Below are positions 47,077 to 55,587 of a stretch of DNA of 64,000 bases, piece by piece. The stretch lies in assembly GCF_000368085.1 (NCBI RefSeq), contig NZ_KB849239.1:2642170-2706169 (forward strand), in the 5' to 3' direction. Below the pieces are notes generated by a model. The model saw only the letters and a list, made by a program, of their open reading frames with translations, ran no database searches and was not told where the DNA came from. A program made the translations under genes and the position numbers. Every line of letters begins with the position of its first letter. The first letter of the stretch is position 1. This DNA is from Acinetobacter nosocomialis NIPH 2119 (GTDB lineage: Bacteria > Pseudomonadota > Gammaproteobacteria > Pseudomonadales > Moraxellaceae).

Positions 47077-48789
47077 ATGGAACACATCGAACGCGAATCG
47101 ATGGAGTTTGACGTTGTCATCGTAGGTGCAGGACCTGCAGGTCTATCTGCTGCGATTAAGATCCGTCAATTAGCGATTGAGAATAACTTACCCGATCTTT
47201 CAGTTTGTGTAGTTGAAAAAGGCTCTGAAGTAGGTGCGCATATCTTATCTGGTGCTGTACTTGAACCGCGTGCTATTAATGAACTTTTCCCAAACTGGAA
47301 AGAAGAAGGTGCGCCTCTTAACGTGCCTGTAACTGAAGACAAAACTTTCTTCTTGCTTTCAGAAACTACGTCTAAAGAAGCACCTCACTGGATGGTTCCA
47401 AAAACCATGCACAATGACGGTAACTATGTTATCTCGCTAGGTAATGTTGTTCGCTGGTTAGGTCAAAAAGCTGAAGAATTAGAAGTTTCTATTTTCCCTG
47501 GTTTTGCTGCATCTGAAGTGCTTTACCATGAAGACGGTACTGTAAAAGGTATTCAAACTGGTGACATGGGTATTGGTAAAGATGGCGAACCAACGCATAA
47601 CTTTACTCCGGGTTATGAGCTTCACGCTAAATACACCCTCTTTGCCGAAGGTTGCCGTGGTCACTTAGGTAAACGCCTGATTGCGAAATACAATCTTGAT
47701 AAAGATGCTGACCCTCAGCACTACGGTATCGGGATTAAAGAACTTTGGGAAATTGACCCAGCAAAACATAAGCCGGGCTTAGTCATGCACGGCGCTGGTT
47801 GGCCATTATCTGAAACTGGTTCGTCTGGTGGTTGGTGGTTATATCACGCTGAAAACAACCAAGTGACTTTGGGTATGATTGTGGACTTGTCTTATGAAAA
47901 TCCACACATGTATCCATTTATGGAAATGCAGCGCTGGAAAACTCACCCACTTATTAAACAGTATTTAGAAGGTGGTAAGCGTATTTCTTACGGCGCACGT
48001 GCTGTAGTGAAAGGCGGTTTCAACTCATTGCCTAAATTGACTTTCCCAGGTGGTTGCTTAATTGGTGATGACGCAGGTTTCTTAAACTTTGCAAAAATCA
48101 AAGGCTCACACACTGCCATGAAATCAGGCATGTTATGTGGTGAGGCTGTATTTGAAGCGATTGCTGCTGGTGTAGAAAAAGGCGGTGACCTTGCGATTGC
48201 TCGTGTTACTGAAGGCGAAGATTTATTCGTTAAAGAATTAACTTCATACACTGACAAATTTAACAACAGCTGGTTAAAAGAAGAGCTTTATAACTCTCGT
48301 AACTTTGGCCCAGCAATGCATAAATTTGGACAATGGATTGGTGGTGCATTTAACTTTATCGACCAGAACGTCTTTAAAGTTCCATTCACTTTGCATGACT
48401 TGAAACAAGACTTCGCTGCATTGAAAACTGTTGATGCAACGAGCTTCAAGCCAAACTATCCAAAACCAGATGGCAAGCTTACATTTGACCGTTTATCTTC
48501 TGTGTTTATCTCAAACACTGTACATGAAGAAAACCAGCCAGCTCACTTGAAGCTTACTGATCCTTCAATTCCAGTGAATGTGAACTTACCAAAATGGGAT
48601 GAGCCTGCTCAGCGCTACTGCCCTGCTGGTGTTTATGAAATCATGGAAAATGATGATGGTTCTAAACGCTTCCAGATTAACGCAGCAAACTGTGTTCACT
48701 GTAAGACTTGTGATATTAAAGACCCATCTCAAAACATTACATGGGTAACGCCTGAAGGCGGCGGTGGTCCGAATTACCCTAATATGTAA
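47077..48789 (+). CDS. Electron transfer flavoprotein-ubiquinone oxidoreductase
   Basis: ETF-QO passes electrons from the electron transfer flavoprotein to ubiquinone at the inner membrane, linking beta-oxidation to respiration. ATG 47077 (GAGGAG six bases upstream, 570 residues) is preferred over a TTG at 47047. The FAD motif is DVVIVGAGPAGLSAAIKI, the quinone-domain pattern includes LFAEGCRGHLGKRLI and GGCLIGDDAGFLNFAKIKG, and the C-terminal 4Fe-4S ferredoxin-like part has RYCPAGVYEIM and NCVHCKTCDIKDP. It stands alone with its own terminator. Confidence 0.97.
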   Translation: MEHIERESMEFDVVIVGAGPAGLSAAIKIRQLAIENNLPDLSVCVVEKGSEVGAHILSGAVLEPRAINELFPNWKEEGAPLNVPVTEDKTFFLLSETTSKEAPHWMVPKTMHNDGNYVISLGNVVRWLGQKAEELEVSIFPGFAASEVLYHEDGTVKGIQTGDMGIGKDGEPTHNFTPGYELHAKYTLFAEGCRGHLGKRLIAKYNLDKDADPQHYGIGIKELWEIDPAKHKPGLVMHGAGWPLSETGSSGGWWLYHAENNQVTLGMIVDLSYENPHMYPFMEMQRWKTHPLIKQYLEGGKRISYGARAVVKGGFNSLPKLTFPGGCLIGDDAGFLNFAKIKGSHTAMKSGMLCGEAVFEAIAAGVEKGGDLAIARVTEGEDLFVKELTSYTDKFNNSWLKEELYNSRNFGPAMHKFGQWIGGAFNFIDQNVFKVPFTLHDLKQDFAALKTVDATSFKPNYPKPDGKLTFDRLSSVFISNTVHEENQPAHLKLTDPSIPVNVNLPKWDEPAQRYCPAGVYEIMENDDGSKRFQINAANCVHCKTCDIKDPSQNITWVTPEGGGGPNYPNM

Positions 48790-48790
48790 T

Positions 48791-48820
48791 AAAAAAGCCC
48801 CGAATAATCGGGGCTTTTTT
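48791..48820. terminator. Bidirectional terminator after the ETF-QO gene
   Basis: AAAAAAGCCCCGA pairs with TCGGGGCTTTTTT. It serves the ETF-QO gene and the convergent membrane protein gene. Confidence 0.92.
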
Positions 48821-48832
48821 ATTAGTATCCAC

Positions 48833-49213
48833 TTATTGAAAAGGCGGTATTTTTGATACTTTTAGATTAAAATTCTTTTTATAGAAAATAAATGTGCCTA
48901 ATAAAAATAAGCTAAGAAAACCAAAATTCCGTGCTAGATCAATATACCAAGCTGATTTTCCAAACAATAAATCAATCATTAGCATAAATCCCATGAATCC
49001 TGTATGTAAGATGAGGCTATTATTAATTTTTGATTCAGGAGCAAAAGATGTATTTCTATAACCTAATATAATTGAACCGAGAATTATAAAAGTGAATAAA
49101 ATTATTGTAGCCATAGTCTCAGTTAACCAAGAAACTTTTATACTTAACAAACCAGCAAGACATGCGAACCAAAGGAAAATAAATAAGCTTCGTTTTAGAA
49201 AATAATCTTTCAT
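48833..49213 (-). CDS. Four-helix membrane protein, unknown function
   Basis: The 126-residue protein has four hydrophobic segments (about residues 8-27, 33-51, 67-84 and 91-110), with Lys at both ends. No family is recognised. The coding sequence is more AT-rich than its neighbours. It may be a lineage-specific gene. A poor Fur-box match (13 of 19) at 49251-49269 precedes it, which I do not regard as support. Confidence 0.65.
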   Translation of the reverse strand: MKDYFLKRSLFIFLWFACLAGLLSIKVSWLTETMATIILFTFIILGSIILGYRNTSFAPESKINNSLILHTGFMGFMLMIDLLFGKSAWYIDLARNFGFLSLFLLGTFIFYKKNFNLKVSKIPPFQ

Positions 49214-49345
49214 TTTTATATGCCATTTATATACTTAATTTTATAAATTATATAATGATTCTTATTTGTAAAAAATTATCATTTTAAAATAATTTAAATG
49301 TTTAATGGCTCCCAACACTATTCATTAGAAGCCTTATTTATTCTA

Positions 49346-49603
49346 TTAACCCTTTTTCACCAGATAATGAAATTCTTTATGACCATTTTCATCTAAGCGT
49401 TCTTCTTGCAAAAGTAACTCGTGACCTAAATGCATACAAAATTTAGGAATATCCCACGAAGTCGAATTGTCTGTTGCGAAGACCTCAACCACATCTCCAG
49501 ATTTAGATTTACGAATGGCTTGATGCAACATCATGACAGGTTCCGGACAACGTAAACCACGCGTATTGAGTTGTACAGTAGGTGAAATAGGTTGTTCTGA
49601 CAT
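49346..49603 (-). CDS. tusA: Sulfur carrier protein TusA
   Basis: TusA accepts persulfide sulfur from IscS and passes it into the tRNA 2-thiouridine pathway and other routes. ATG 49603 (85 residues) is preferred to an upstream frame extension. The sulfur-carrying Cys lies in LNTRGLRCPEPVMMLHQAIR, followed by the family pattern VVEVFATDNSTSWDIPKFC. The gene stands alone between AT-rich spaces. Confidence 0.94.
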   Translation of the reverse strand: MSEQPISPTVQLNTRGLRCPEPVMMLHQAIRKSKSGDVVEVFATDNSTSWDIPKFCMHLGHELLLQEERLDENGHKEFHYLVKKG

Positions 49604-49787
49604 AACAAACTCGAACAAATAGAATTTTCACATTTTAGCATAAACCGATCACTGACTTATGAACTGTAACTGGTGTTTACATAACAATATGTGTTTTGTC
49701 TTTTACTTTGTTTTATAGATGCATAAGGGCCTTTTCTTCGGTATGATCAATGTATTCATTTGATACATTGAGTCTTTAGGAAAGATC

Positions 49788-50627
49788 ATGCAAGAGGAAC
49801 CGAGTCCGTCGTGGGGAATGCGAGGCTTACGAAAGTGGTTAGGTACAGCGCCCGAAACCCGAGATGAATTATTAAAACTAGTCCAAAATTCACGTCGTTT
49901 TTTAGAACCTGATACTGTTGCCATGCTTGAAGGTGTTCTTGACCTTCCTGCTACAAAAATTCGTGAAGTTATGACGCCACGAACAGCAATGATCAGTATG
50001 CAAGAAGATGATCAGTTACTTGATATTCTTCACGTATTGGTTGAGTCTGCTCACTCACGTTTTCCAGTTTTCTCAGCTGACCAACCCGATAACGTCGTCG
50101 GTATTTTATTGGCAAAAGATTTACTGCCATTTTTGACTGAACCGAATACCAAATTAGATATTGGCTCGCTTATGCGCCAGCCATTATTTGTGCCTGAAAG
50201 CGCACGTTCAGATCAAGTTCTTCGTATGCTCAAACATACCCAAACCCATATCGCAATTGTCATTGATGAATATGGTTCAACGGCTGGTCTTGTTACGCTT
50301 GAAGATATTCTTGAAGAGATCGTTGGTGAAATTGAAGACGAACATGATACTGCTGATGAAGATGCGCAGTACATTGTTCCAGATAACGACCATACTGTAG
50401 CGAATGCATGGATGGTGCAGGCACTTACACCAATTGAACACTTCAACACTGTTTTAGATGCTGATTTTTCTGACGATGAAGTAGAAACTGTCGGCGGTTT
50501 ATTGCTTCAAGAAATTGGTCTAGTCAGTGATTTACAAGGTCAGACAGTTGAACTTGGAAAATGGTTATTTACGATTGTTGAAGCAGATGCCCGCACTATT
50601 CATCTGATTCGAGCTGTACGTCAATGA
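49788..50627 (+). CDS. corC: HlyC/CorC family CBS-domain protein
   Basis: The 279-residue protein has two CBS domains (about 70-190; [51 protein letters not shown]) and a C-terminal CorC_HlyC transporter-associated domain ([29 protein letters not shown]). It is the soluble YbeX/CorC type linked to magnesium and cobalt resistance and ribosome maturation. AGGA precedes ATG 49788. It overlaps lnt by four bases, the same corC-lnt order as in enterobacteria and Pseudomonas. Confidence 0.95.
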   Translation: MQEEPSPSWGMRGLRKWLGTAPETRDELLKLVQNSRRFLEPDTVAMLEGVLDLPATKIREVMTPRTAMISMQEDDQLLDILHVLVESAHSRFPVFSADQPDNVVGILLAKDLLPFLTEPNTKLDIGSLMRQPLFVPESARSDQVLRMLKHTQTHIAIVIDEYGSTAGLVTLEDILEEIVGEIEDEHDTADEDAQYIVPDNDHTVANAWMVQALTPIEHFNTVLDADFSDDEVETVGGLLLQEIGLVSDLQGQTVELGKWLFTIVEADARTIHLIRAVRQ

Positions 50628-52183
50628 GAGCATACTTTGAAAAGCTGTTAGATTCTTCGCAACAACAAAAACAGCTTCCATTAATTTTTCCATTGCTCAT
50701 TGCTTTATTTTCAGGTGCCGTGTTTAGTTTTGCACTGGCACCTTATTATTGGTGGTGGCTGGCAATTTTGTCTCCTGCCCTACTCTATGCAACATTGCAT
50801 AAACGCTCAGCCAAACAAGCATTTGCGATTGGTTGGAGTTATGGTTTTGGTTTATGGTTTGTAGGGGCTTTCTGGCTCTATACATCTATCCATGTATACG
50901 GCGATACCAATGCCTTTTTAAGCGTATGTATGATTGCTGTTATGGCTCTTGTGATGGGGTTATTTACAGCATTCCAAACTTGGGTTTATCGACGCTTCTT
51001 CCCTGAAACACCGCTGACTTTCGCCCCTCTCTGGATTGTTTTTGAGTGGGCTAAAACTTGGGTGTTTACAGGTTTCCCATGGCTATTTGTAGGGTACGCT
51101 TTTACCGAACGTTTACTTGATGGCTATGCACCGCTATTTGGTATTTATGCAATTTCTTTCGTGGCAATTGTATTGGCGTGTGCTTTAGTTGAAGTTCTGC
51201 GTAAGCGTATTTTCTGGGTTATTCCTTCTGCCCTATTAGTTTTAGGTGCATGGGGAGCATCATATATTCAGTTTGTACAACCTAAAGCGGCTAAACCGCT
51301 TAGTGTTTCGCTTATTCAAGGTAACATCCCACAAGATTTAAAATGGCTAACCGAATATCAAGTTAGAACATTAGAAATTTATGCAGGTTTAACTCAATCT
51401 GAATGGGGCCGTGACCTCATTGTATGGCCTGAGTCTTCAATTCCACTCTTCCAAACCGATATTGAACCGTTTTTGGATGCCATGGATGCACAAGCGAAAA
51501 AGAACCATACTGCTTGGGTAACCGGTATTCCTTATTGGGATGTTGCAAAATCACATCAAGTCGGCAGTCCTCTGTATTACAATAGTATTATGGCTTCTGG
51601 TAGCGATTCAAGCGGCCTTTATAAAAAGCAGCGTCTTGTGCCGTTTGGTGAATATATTCCGCTTTCAGGTTTACTCTCTTGGGTATTACCAGCCATGCAA
51701 AATGATATTAGCATGAGCGGTTTTACACGTGGTGAGAGCAACCAGAAACCACTTTTAATTAAAGGGCACGCGCTTGCGGCTGCAATTTGTTATGAAGTGG
51801 CATATCCAAACCTGACACGCCGTAATGCAGAAGATAGCGACTTCTTGGTGACTGTATCTAATGATGCTTGGTTTACGGGTACTGCTGGCCCATGGCAACA
51901 TTTACAAATGGTACAAATGCGCGCGAAAGAAAATGGCCGCTGGTTTATTCGTGCAACCAACACAGGTGTAACAGCGTTTATTGATCAAAATGGTCATATC
52001 ACTGAACAAGCACCGATTGATAAAGAGTTTGTGTTGAGAGGCGATTTACCAGCCATGCAAGGTCAAACTCTCTATAACCGTTTAGGTGATTATCCAATTT
52101 TAGGATTTGCGGTATTACTGCTGGTTTTAGGTTGGATCTATCGCCCGCGTAAAGTTGATGTGTCTTATAAATCACGTCGCTAA
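50624..52183 (+). CDS. lnt: Apolipoprotein N-acyltransferase
   Basis: Lnt adds the third acyl chain to the N-terminal Cys of lipoproteins at the periplasmic face. The 519 residues comprise about seven N-terminal membrane helices and a nitrilase-fold periplasmic domain. The catalytic triad is E270 in WPESSIPLF, K335 in YKKQRLVPFGEYIP and C389 in AAICYEVAYP. A final helix (about 490-508) anchors the C-terminus. ATGA overlap with corC indicates coupled translation. The lipoproteins at 906-1313 and 2478-3068 would be substrates. Confidence 0.97.
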   Translation: MRAYFEKLLDSSQQQKQLPLIFPLLIALFSGAVFSFALAPYYWWWLAILSPALLYATLHKRSAKQAFAIGWSYGFGLWFVGAFWLYTSIHVYGDTNAFLSVCMIAVMALVMGLFTAFQTWVYRRFFPETPLTFAPLWIVFEWAKTWVFTGFPWLFVGYAFTERLLDGYAPLFGIYAISFVAIVLACALVEVLRKRIFWVIPSALLVLGAWGASYIQFVQPKAAKPLSVSLIQGNIPQDLKWLTEYQVRTLEIYAGLTQSEWGRDLIVWPESSIPLFQTDIEPFLDAMDAQAKKNHTAWVTGIPYWDVAKSHQVGSPLYYNSIMASGSDSSGLYKKQRLVPFGEYIPLSGLLSWVLPAMQNDISMSGFTRGESNQKPLLIKGHALAAAICYEVAYPNLTRRNAEDSDFLVTVSNDAWFTGTAGPWQHLQMVQMRAKENGRWFIRATNTGVTAFIDQNGHITEQAPIDKEFVLRGDLPAMQGQTLYNRLGDYPILGFAVLLLVLGWIYRPRKVDVSYKSRR

Positions 52184-52184
52184 A

Positions 52185-52523
52185 TTATAATAGCTTTGTA
52201 CCCAGAGGAACTTCAAACTCTGGGATACAAAGTGCTACATCCCCATCTGCGTTATGAAACCCTGTCACTAAACATTCTGATTGAATAGGCCCTATTTGCT
52301 TTTTAGGGAAATTCACGACGGCAACTACTAATTTATCAATCAAGTTCTGCGGTTGATAAAGTTTAGTAATCTGGGCACTCGATTTACGTACACCCAATTC
52401 CTCACCAAAATCTACATGCAGAATATAAGCAGGTTTACGCGCCTTTTCAAAAACCTCAGCTTGAATAATTTTACCTACACGAAGCTCTACTTTTAAAAAA
52501 TCATTCCACTCGATTTGTTCCAT
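52185..52523 (-). CDS. csaA: CsaA-like tRNA-binding domain protein
   Basis: The 112-residue protein is a single EMAP/Trbp111-type OB fold: FLKVELRVGKIIQAEVFEKA, the YILHVDFGEELGVRKSSAQI strand region and VVAVVNFPKKQIGPIQSECL. CsaA is described as a secretion-related chaperone in Bacillus, while the fold itself binds tRNA; the role here is open. It is convergent with lnt, with one base between the stops. Confidence 0.9.
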   Translation of the reverse strand: MEQIEWNDFLKVELRVGKIIQAEVFEKARKPAYILHVDFGEELGVRKSSAQITKLYQPQNLIDKLVVAVVNFPKKQIGPIQSECLVTGFHNADGDVALCIPEFEVPLGTKLL

Positions 52524-52645
52524 TTACTTTTCTCATGTTCTTAAATATCTGATTTGAAGCATATAATATGTACAAATAAAGAAACACCCTCTTTTTATTT
52601 TCAGCTTTCAAAATTCATGTTAAATTAAATCTGCTGATTCAAAAG

Positions 52646-52758
52646 CCGTAAACGTTTACGTCAATCAACGTGCCAACATACCTCCAACAATGCTTGGAGC
52701 TATTTATTCAAAATATTTTTATATTTTGAATGGCACGGGCGTTTGTTGGTTTACGGAG
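52646..52758 (+). promoter_or_regulatory. Structured 5' leader of the DUF2798 gene, riboswitch-like
   Basis: Four helices can form. P1 is CCGTAAAC (52646-52653) with GTTTACGG (52749-52756), the latter overlapping the ribosome binding site GGAG (52755-52758). P2 is CGTGCCA (52669-52675) with TGGCACG (52731-52737). P3 is CTCCAA (52682-52687) with TTGGAG (52694-52699). P4 is an 11-pair stem (52706-52716 with 52721-52731). The P1 5' strand is also part of the palindrome CGTAAACGTTTACG (52647-52660), an alternative local hairpin. I do not recognise a known riboswitch class. Confidence 0.6.
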
Positions 52759-52763
52759 TTAAA

Positions 52764-53024
52764 ATGAAAAACTCAAAATCTTTATCTAGTTTTAGAAAAC
52801 TTCCAAATCGCTATACCTCTATCGTTTTACCCTTTCTTTTATCGATCATTATGACTTTTGTGGTTTCAATGATTAGTACATTACGAAGTTTGGGATTAGA
52901 AGAATTTTCTCTATATGTATGGATGTCGGCATGGGCAATTTCTTGGATAATCGCTTTTCCAACATTACTTTTAGTCTTACCGATCGTCCGTAAAATCACG
53001 ACACTATTGGTACAGCCTGCTTAA
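52764..53024 (+). CDS. DUF2798 family small membrane protein
   Basis: ATG 52764 (86 residues) is preceded at five bases by GGAG. The protein has a short basic N-terminus (KNSKSLSSFRKLPNRYTS) and two membrane helices (about 20-40 and 52-75) with MSAWAISWIIAFPTLLLVLP, the family pattern of DUF2798. Its function is unknown. The long structured leader suggests that translation is controlled by a signal. Confidence 0.82.
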   Translation: MKNSKSLSSFRKLPNRYTSIVLPFLLSIIMTFVVSMISTLRSLGLEEFSLYVWMSAWAISWIIAFPTLLLVLPIVRKITTLLVQPA

Positions 53025-53025
53025 A

Positions 53026-53060
53026 CAAAAAAGACGTAGATTTAATATCTACGTCTTTTT
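53026..53060. terminator. Bidirectional terminator after the DUF2798 gene
   Basis: AAAAAAGACGTAGAT and ATCTACGTCTTTTT form a long stem around TTAAT. It can serve both flanking convergent genes. Confidence 0.93.
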
Positions 53061-53084
53061 CAAAAATGAAGTTAGCTATCAGTA

Positions 53085-53429
53085 TTAAAAAGCGATAGAT
53101 AACTGCAAAGATAAATAGGCAACTAGACTTGATAAAAAAACCATTGGTACATAGCGATAAGCTTTAAAAACTAATTGCTCATATTTAGATGATATTTGTT
53201 TCGCTTGCCATATGCTTGCTTTTAATGCAGTGAAAAAGCTCACCATTAACCATGCACTGACAATACTTAATGCGAAGAAACCAATCATGATTTGGCTGCT
53301 ACCTTCTGTACTCAGCCATAGTTTTAATGAAACTTCAGAAATTGGTAATAATGCTAAAATCAATAGGACAGACTTAAGCATCGCCCAATGAAACTGATTC
53401 AGTTCATCAAGTATGAGAAATGCTTTCAT
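53085..53429 (-). CDS. Small membrane protein, unknown function
   Basis: The 114-residue protein has three hydrophobic segments (about 17-35, 46-66 and 92-112) and a charged loop (KASIWQAKQISSKYEQLVFK). No family is recognised. It is convergent with the DUF2798 gene and shares its terminator. The 265 bases upstream separate it from the gspFG 3' end. Confidence 0.65.
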   Translation of the reverse strand: MKAFLILDELNQFHWAMLKSVLLILALLPISEVSLKLWLSTEGSSQIMIGFFALSIVSAWLMVSFFTALKASIWQAKQISSKYEQLVFKAYRYVPMVFLSSLVAYLSLQLSIAF

Positions 53430-53630
53430 TTAATCTCTCCCATAGTCTTATAAAGTGGTTTTTATTTATTATGCAAAGCTTTTATTTAAATATATAGCTT
53501 ATTTTCTCTCATATTTTAACTTTCTTGTAACTATTAAATATGGGAATAATTCTTATTTTAAATCTCAAAATTAGATATTAACTTTTTTACCTTATTTTCA
53601 ATTAGTTATTATATTTTTGTGATTAAGAAA

Positions 53631-53679
53631 GATTATCAATTCGGATTATCGTTTTATCTTATTAACCGAATCGATAATC
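53631..53679 (-). terminator. Hairpin after gspG, probable terminator
   Basis: A 14-base arm starting GATTATC pairs with its complement ending GATAATC with one mismatch, and on the minus strand TTTCTT follows. It lies 15 bases after the gspG stop. Confidence 0.6.
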
Positions 53680-53694
53680 TCTCTTATATTTTAA

Positions 53695-54210
53695 TTAAGG
53701 TTGGTAGTAAATATCGGCATCGTTGCCCTCACCACCTTCTTTACCGTCTGCACCAAATGAATATAAGTCAAAAGGATGACCGTCTTTTCCTGGAATGACA
53801 TATTGAATATCATTTTTCCAACTATCTTTAGGATAACCACCTTTCACATAACCACCTGGCATCCAGTTTTTTGCTGTAGCAGGTTGATTAATAAGTGCAT
53901 CTAGTCCACCTTCTTGCATAGTTGGGAAATGTCCGTTATCGAGCTTGTACTGATCTAAAGCACCCGCTACCCCCTTCAAGGTAATTTGAGTGGTATCGAT
54001 TTTAGCTTTTTCACTACGCCCCATGACGTTCGGCACAATTAAAGCCGCCAACACACCTAAAATAACAATCACGACCATGACTTCAATAAGGGTAAAGCCT
54101 GAGGCACGTTTCATTCGAGCACCGCTCGAACGTGCCGAAAGTCCGAAAGCTACGCTTGAGGTTTTTTGAGCATCCTTAACGTGCTCTTTTTGTTTCATGA
54201 CCATCTTCAT
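53695..54210 (-). CDS. gspG: Type II secretion major pseudopilin GspG
   Basis: GspG is the main subunit of the type II secretion pseudopilus. The processing site is SG|FTLIEVMVVIVILGVLAAL, with the key Glu at +5. The globular part has the family loop GALDQYKLDNGHFPTMQEGG and the calcium-site end GADGKEGGEGNDADIYY. The start is uncertain. ATG 54210 (171 residues, AGAG upstream, 21 bases after gspF) gives an unusually long leader of about 37 residues. ATG 54114 gives the usual six-residue leader MKRASG but a weak ribosome binding site. No other gsp gene except gspF is near. Confidence 0.93.
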   Translation of the reverse strand: MKMVMKQKEHVKDAQKTSSVAFGLSARSSGARMKRASGFTLIEVMVVIVILGVLAALIVPNVMGRSEKAKIDTTQITLKGVAGALDQYKLDNGHFPTMQEGGLDALINQPATAKNWMPGGYVKGGYPKDSWKNDIQYVIPGKDGHPFDLYSFGADGKEGGEGNDADIYYQP

Positions 54211-54233
54211 CATTATCTCTAATATCAAAGTTA

Positions 54234-55439
54234 TTAAATCATATTGTTCATATTTACGATTGGCAGCATAACCGCAATTACAATAACCAACACAATGCTT
54301 GCCATTAATACCAGCATAAGCGGTTCAAGTAATGCCAATAAGGTTGAAATAAATGTCGTCACCTCACGGTCTTGCATAGTTGATGCACGTTCCAGCATAC
54401 GGTCAAGCTCACCTGATGCCTCACCACTTCGAATCATTTGTACCATCATTGGTGGGAAATAACCACTGCGCTCCAATTGCGTACCCAAGTTACCACCTTC
54501 GGTAACACGCTCAGCAGCATGGGCAATAGAGTCACGGATGACCCAGTTATTGGTCACAGCAGCACCAATTTTTAGAGCATCCACCAACGGCACACCCGAA
54601 CGAGTCAAAATAGATAAAGTACTGGCAAAGCGTGCAGCATTAATACCACGAGACAGTTTACCGAATAATGGCAATTTGAGTGTTAAGCGATCAAAAGCAT
54701 AATGACCAGCCGTTGTTTTTAAAAACCGCACAAAGGCAACAACGCCTATCACAGCAAAAAGGATGATAAAGACCCACGCATGGCGAATAAAATCACTCGC
54801 TTTCATTAAAGCGACTGTAATCCATGGTAAGGCATCTTTGCTTTGATCGAAGGTTTTTACAATCTCTGGAACCACATAGGTCATTAATCCCATCACAATA
54901 CCAAATGACATCAGCATTAAAATGATCGGGTAAATCATGGCACCTTGAACTTTCTTTTGCATGGCAAAACGGTTCTCAGTGTAGTCTGATAGCTGATCTA
55001 AAATAAGATCTAAGTGTCCTGAACGCTCACCTGCCGCAACCGTTGCAATATAAAGGTCAGGAAAACGACCTGACTGTTGCATGCCTTGCGCAAGTGAATG
55101 CCCTTCTAATACTCTTGAACGAACCGAGAGTAAAAGATTTTGCACATGTGCTTTTTCACTTTGTCTGCTCACGGCGCGTAAAGCTTCTTCTAGAGGAATT
55201 GCAGCAGCAACCAAAACGGAGAGTTGTCTGGTCATCAGTGCTAAATCATAAGCACTAAACTTTTTCTGGAATAACCCGTGGCTTTGATGCTTATCTTTTT
55301 GTTCAACAGGGTCAACGCTAATCGGAGTCCATGCTTTATCGCGTAATTGTTGGCGAATCTGACGTGCTGAGTCTCCTTCAAGCACCCCCTTTTGCTGCTT
55401 CCCTGAAGCATCAATAGCAGTAAATTGATATGCAGGCAT
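54234..55439 (-). CDS. gspF: Type II secretion inner membrane protein GspF
   Basis: GspF is the polytopic platform protein of the type II secretion machine. The 401 residues have two GspF domains with three membrane helices (about 170-192, 220-240 and 373-395). Typical sequences are TRQLSVLVAAAIPLEEALRA, TVAAGERSGHLDLILDQL, then the second-domain copy RFASTLSILTRSGVPLVDAL and IRSGEASGELDRMLERAS. It precedes gspG by about 21 bases and is divergent from priA. Confidence 0.97.
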   Translation of the reverse strand: MPAYQFTAIDASGKQQKGVLEGDSARQIRQQLRDKAWTPISVDPVEQKDKHQSHGLFQKKFSAYDLALMTRQLSVLVAAAIPLEEALRAVSRQSEKAHVQNLLLSVRSRVLEGHSLAQGMQQSGRFPDLYIATVAAGERSGHLDLILDQLSDYTENRFAMQKKVQGAMIYPIILMLMSFGIVMGLMTYVVPEIVKTFDQSKDALPWITVALMKASDFIRHAWVFIILFAVIGVVAFVRFLKTTAGHYAFDRLTLKLPLFGKLSRGINAARFASTLSILTRSGVPLVDALKIGAAVTNNWVIRDSIAHAAERVTEGGNLGTQLERSGYFPPMMVQMIRSGEASGELDRMLERASTMQDREVTTFISTLLALLEPLMLVLMASIVLVIVIAVMLPIVNMNNMI

Positions 55440-55587
55440 GGTAATGTTCTAATTTTCCAAAAATAATAGTCGCTGCTGTTGCATCTATGCTACGCAATCA
55501 TTCATATTCATTCTATAGCCTGTGTAGAATACCCAAGTCCTCTTCACGACGCTATGCCGTTTTTTAAAATTGACGAAATGAGCCTCT

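Noticed and set aside
49251..49269. Second Fur-box-like site before the gene at 48833-49213
   Set aside because: Only 13 of 19 positions match, in a very AT-rich stretch where such matches are expected by chance.
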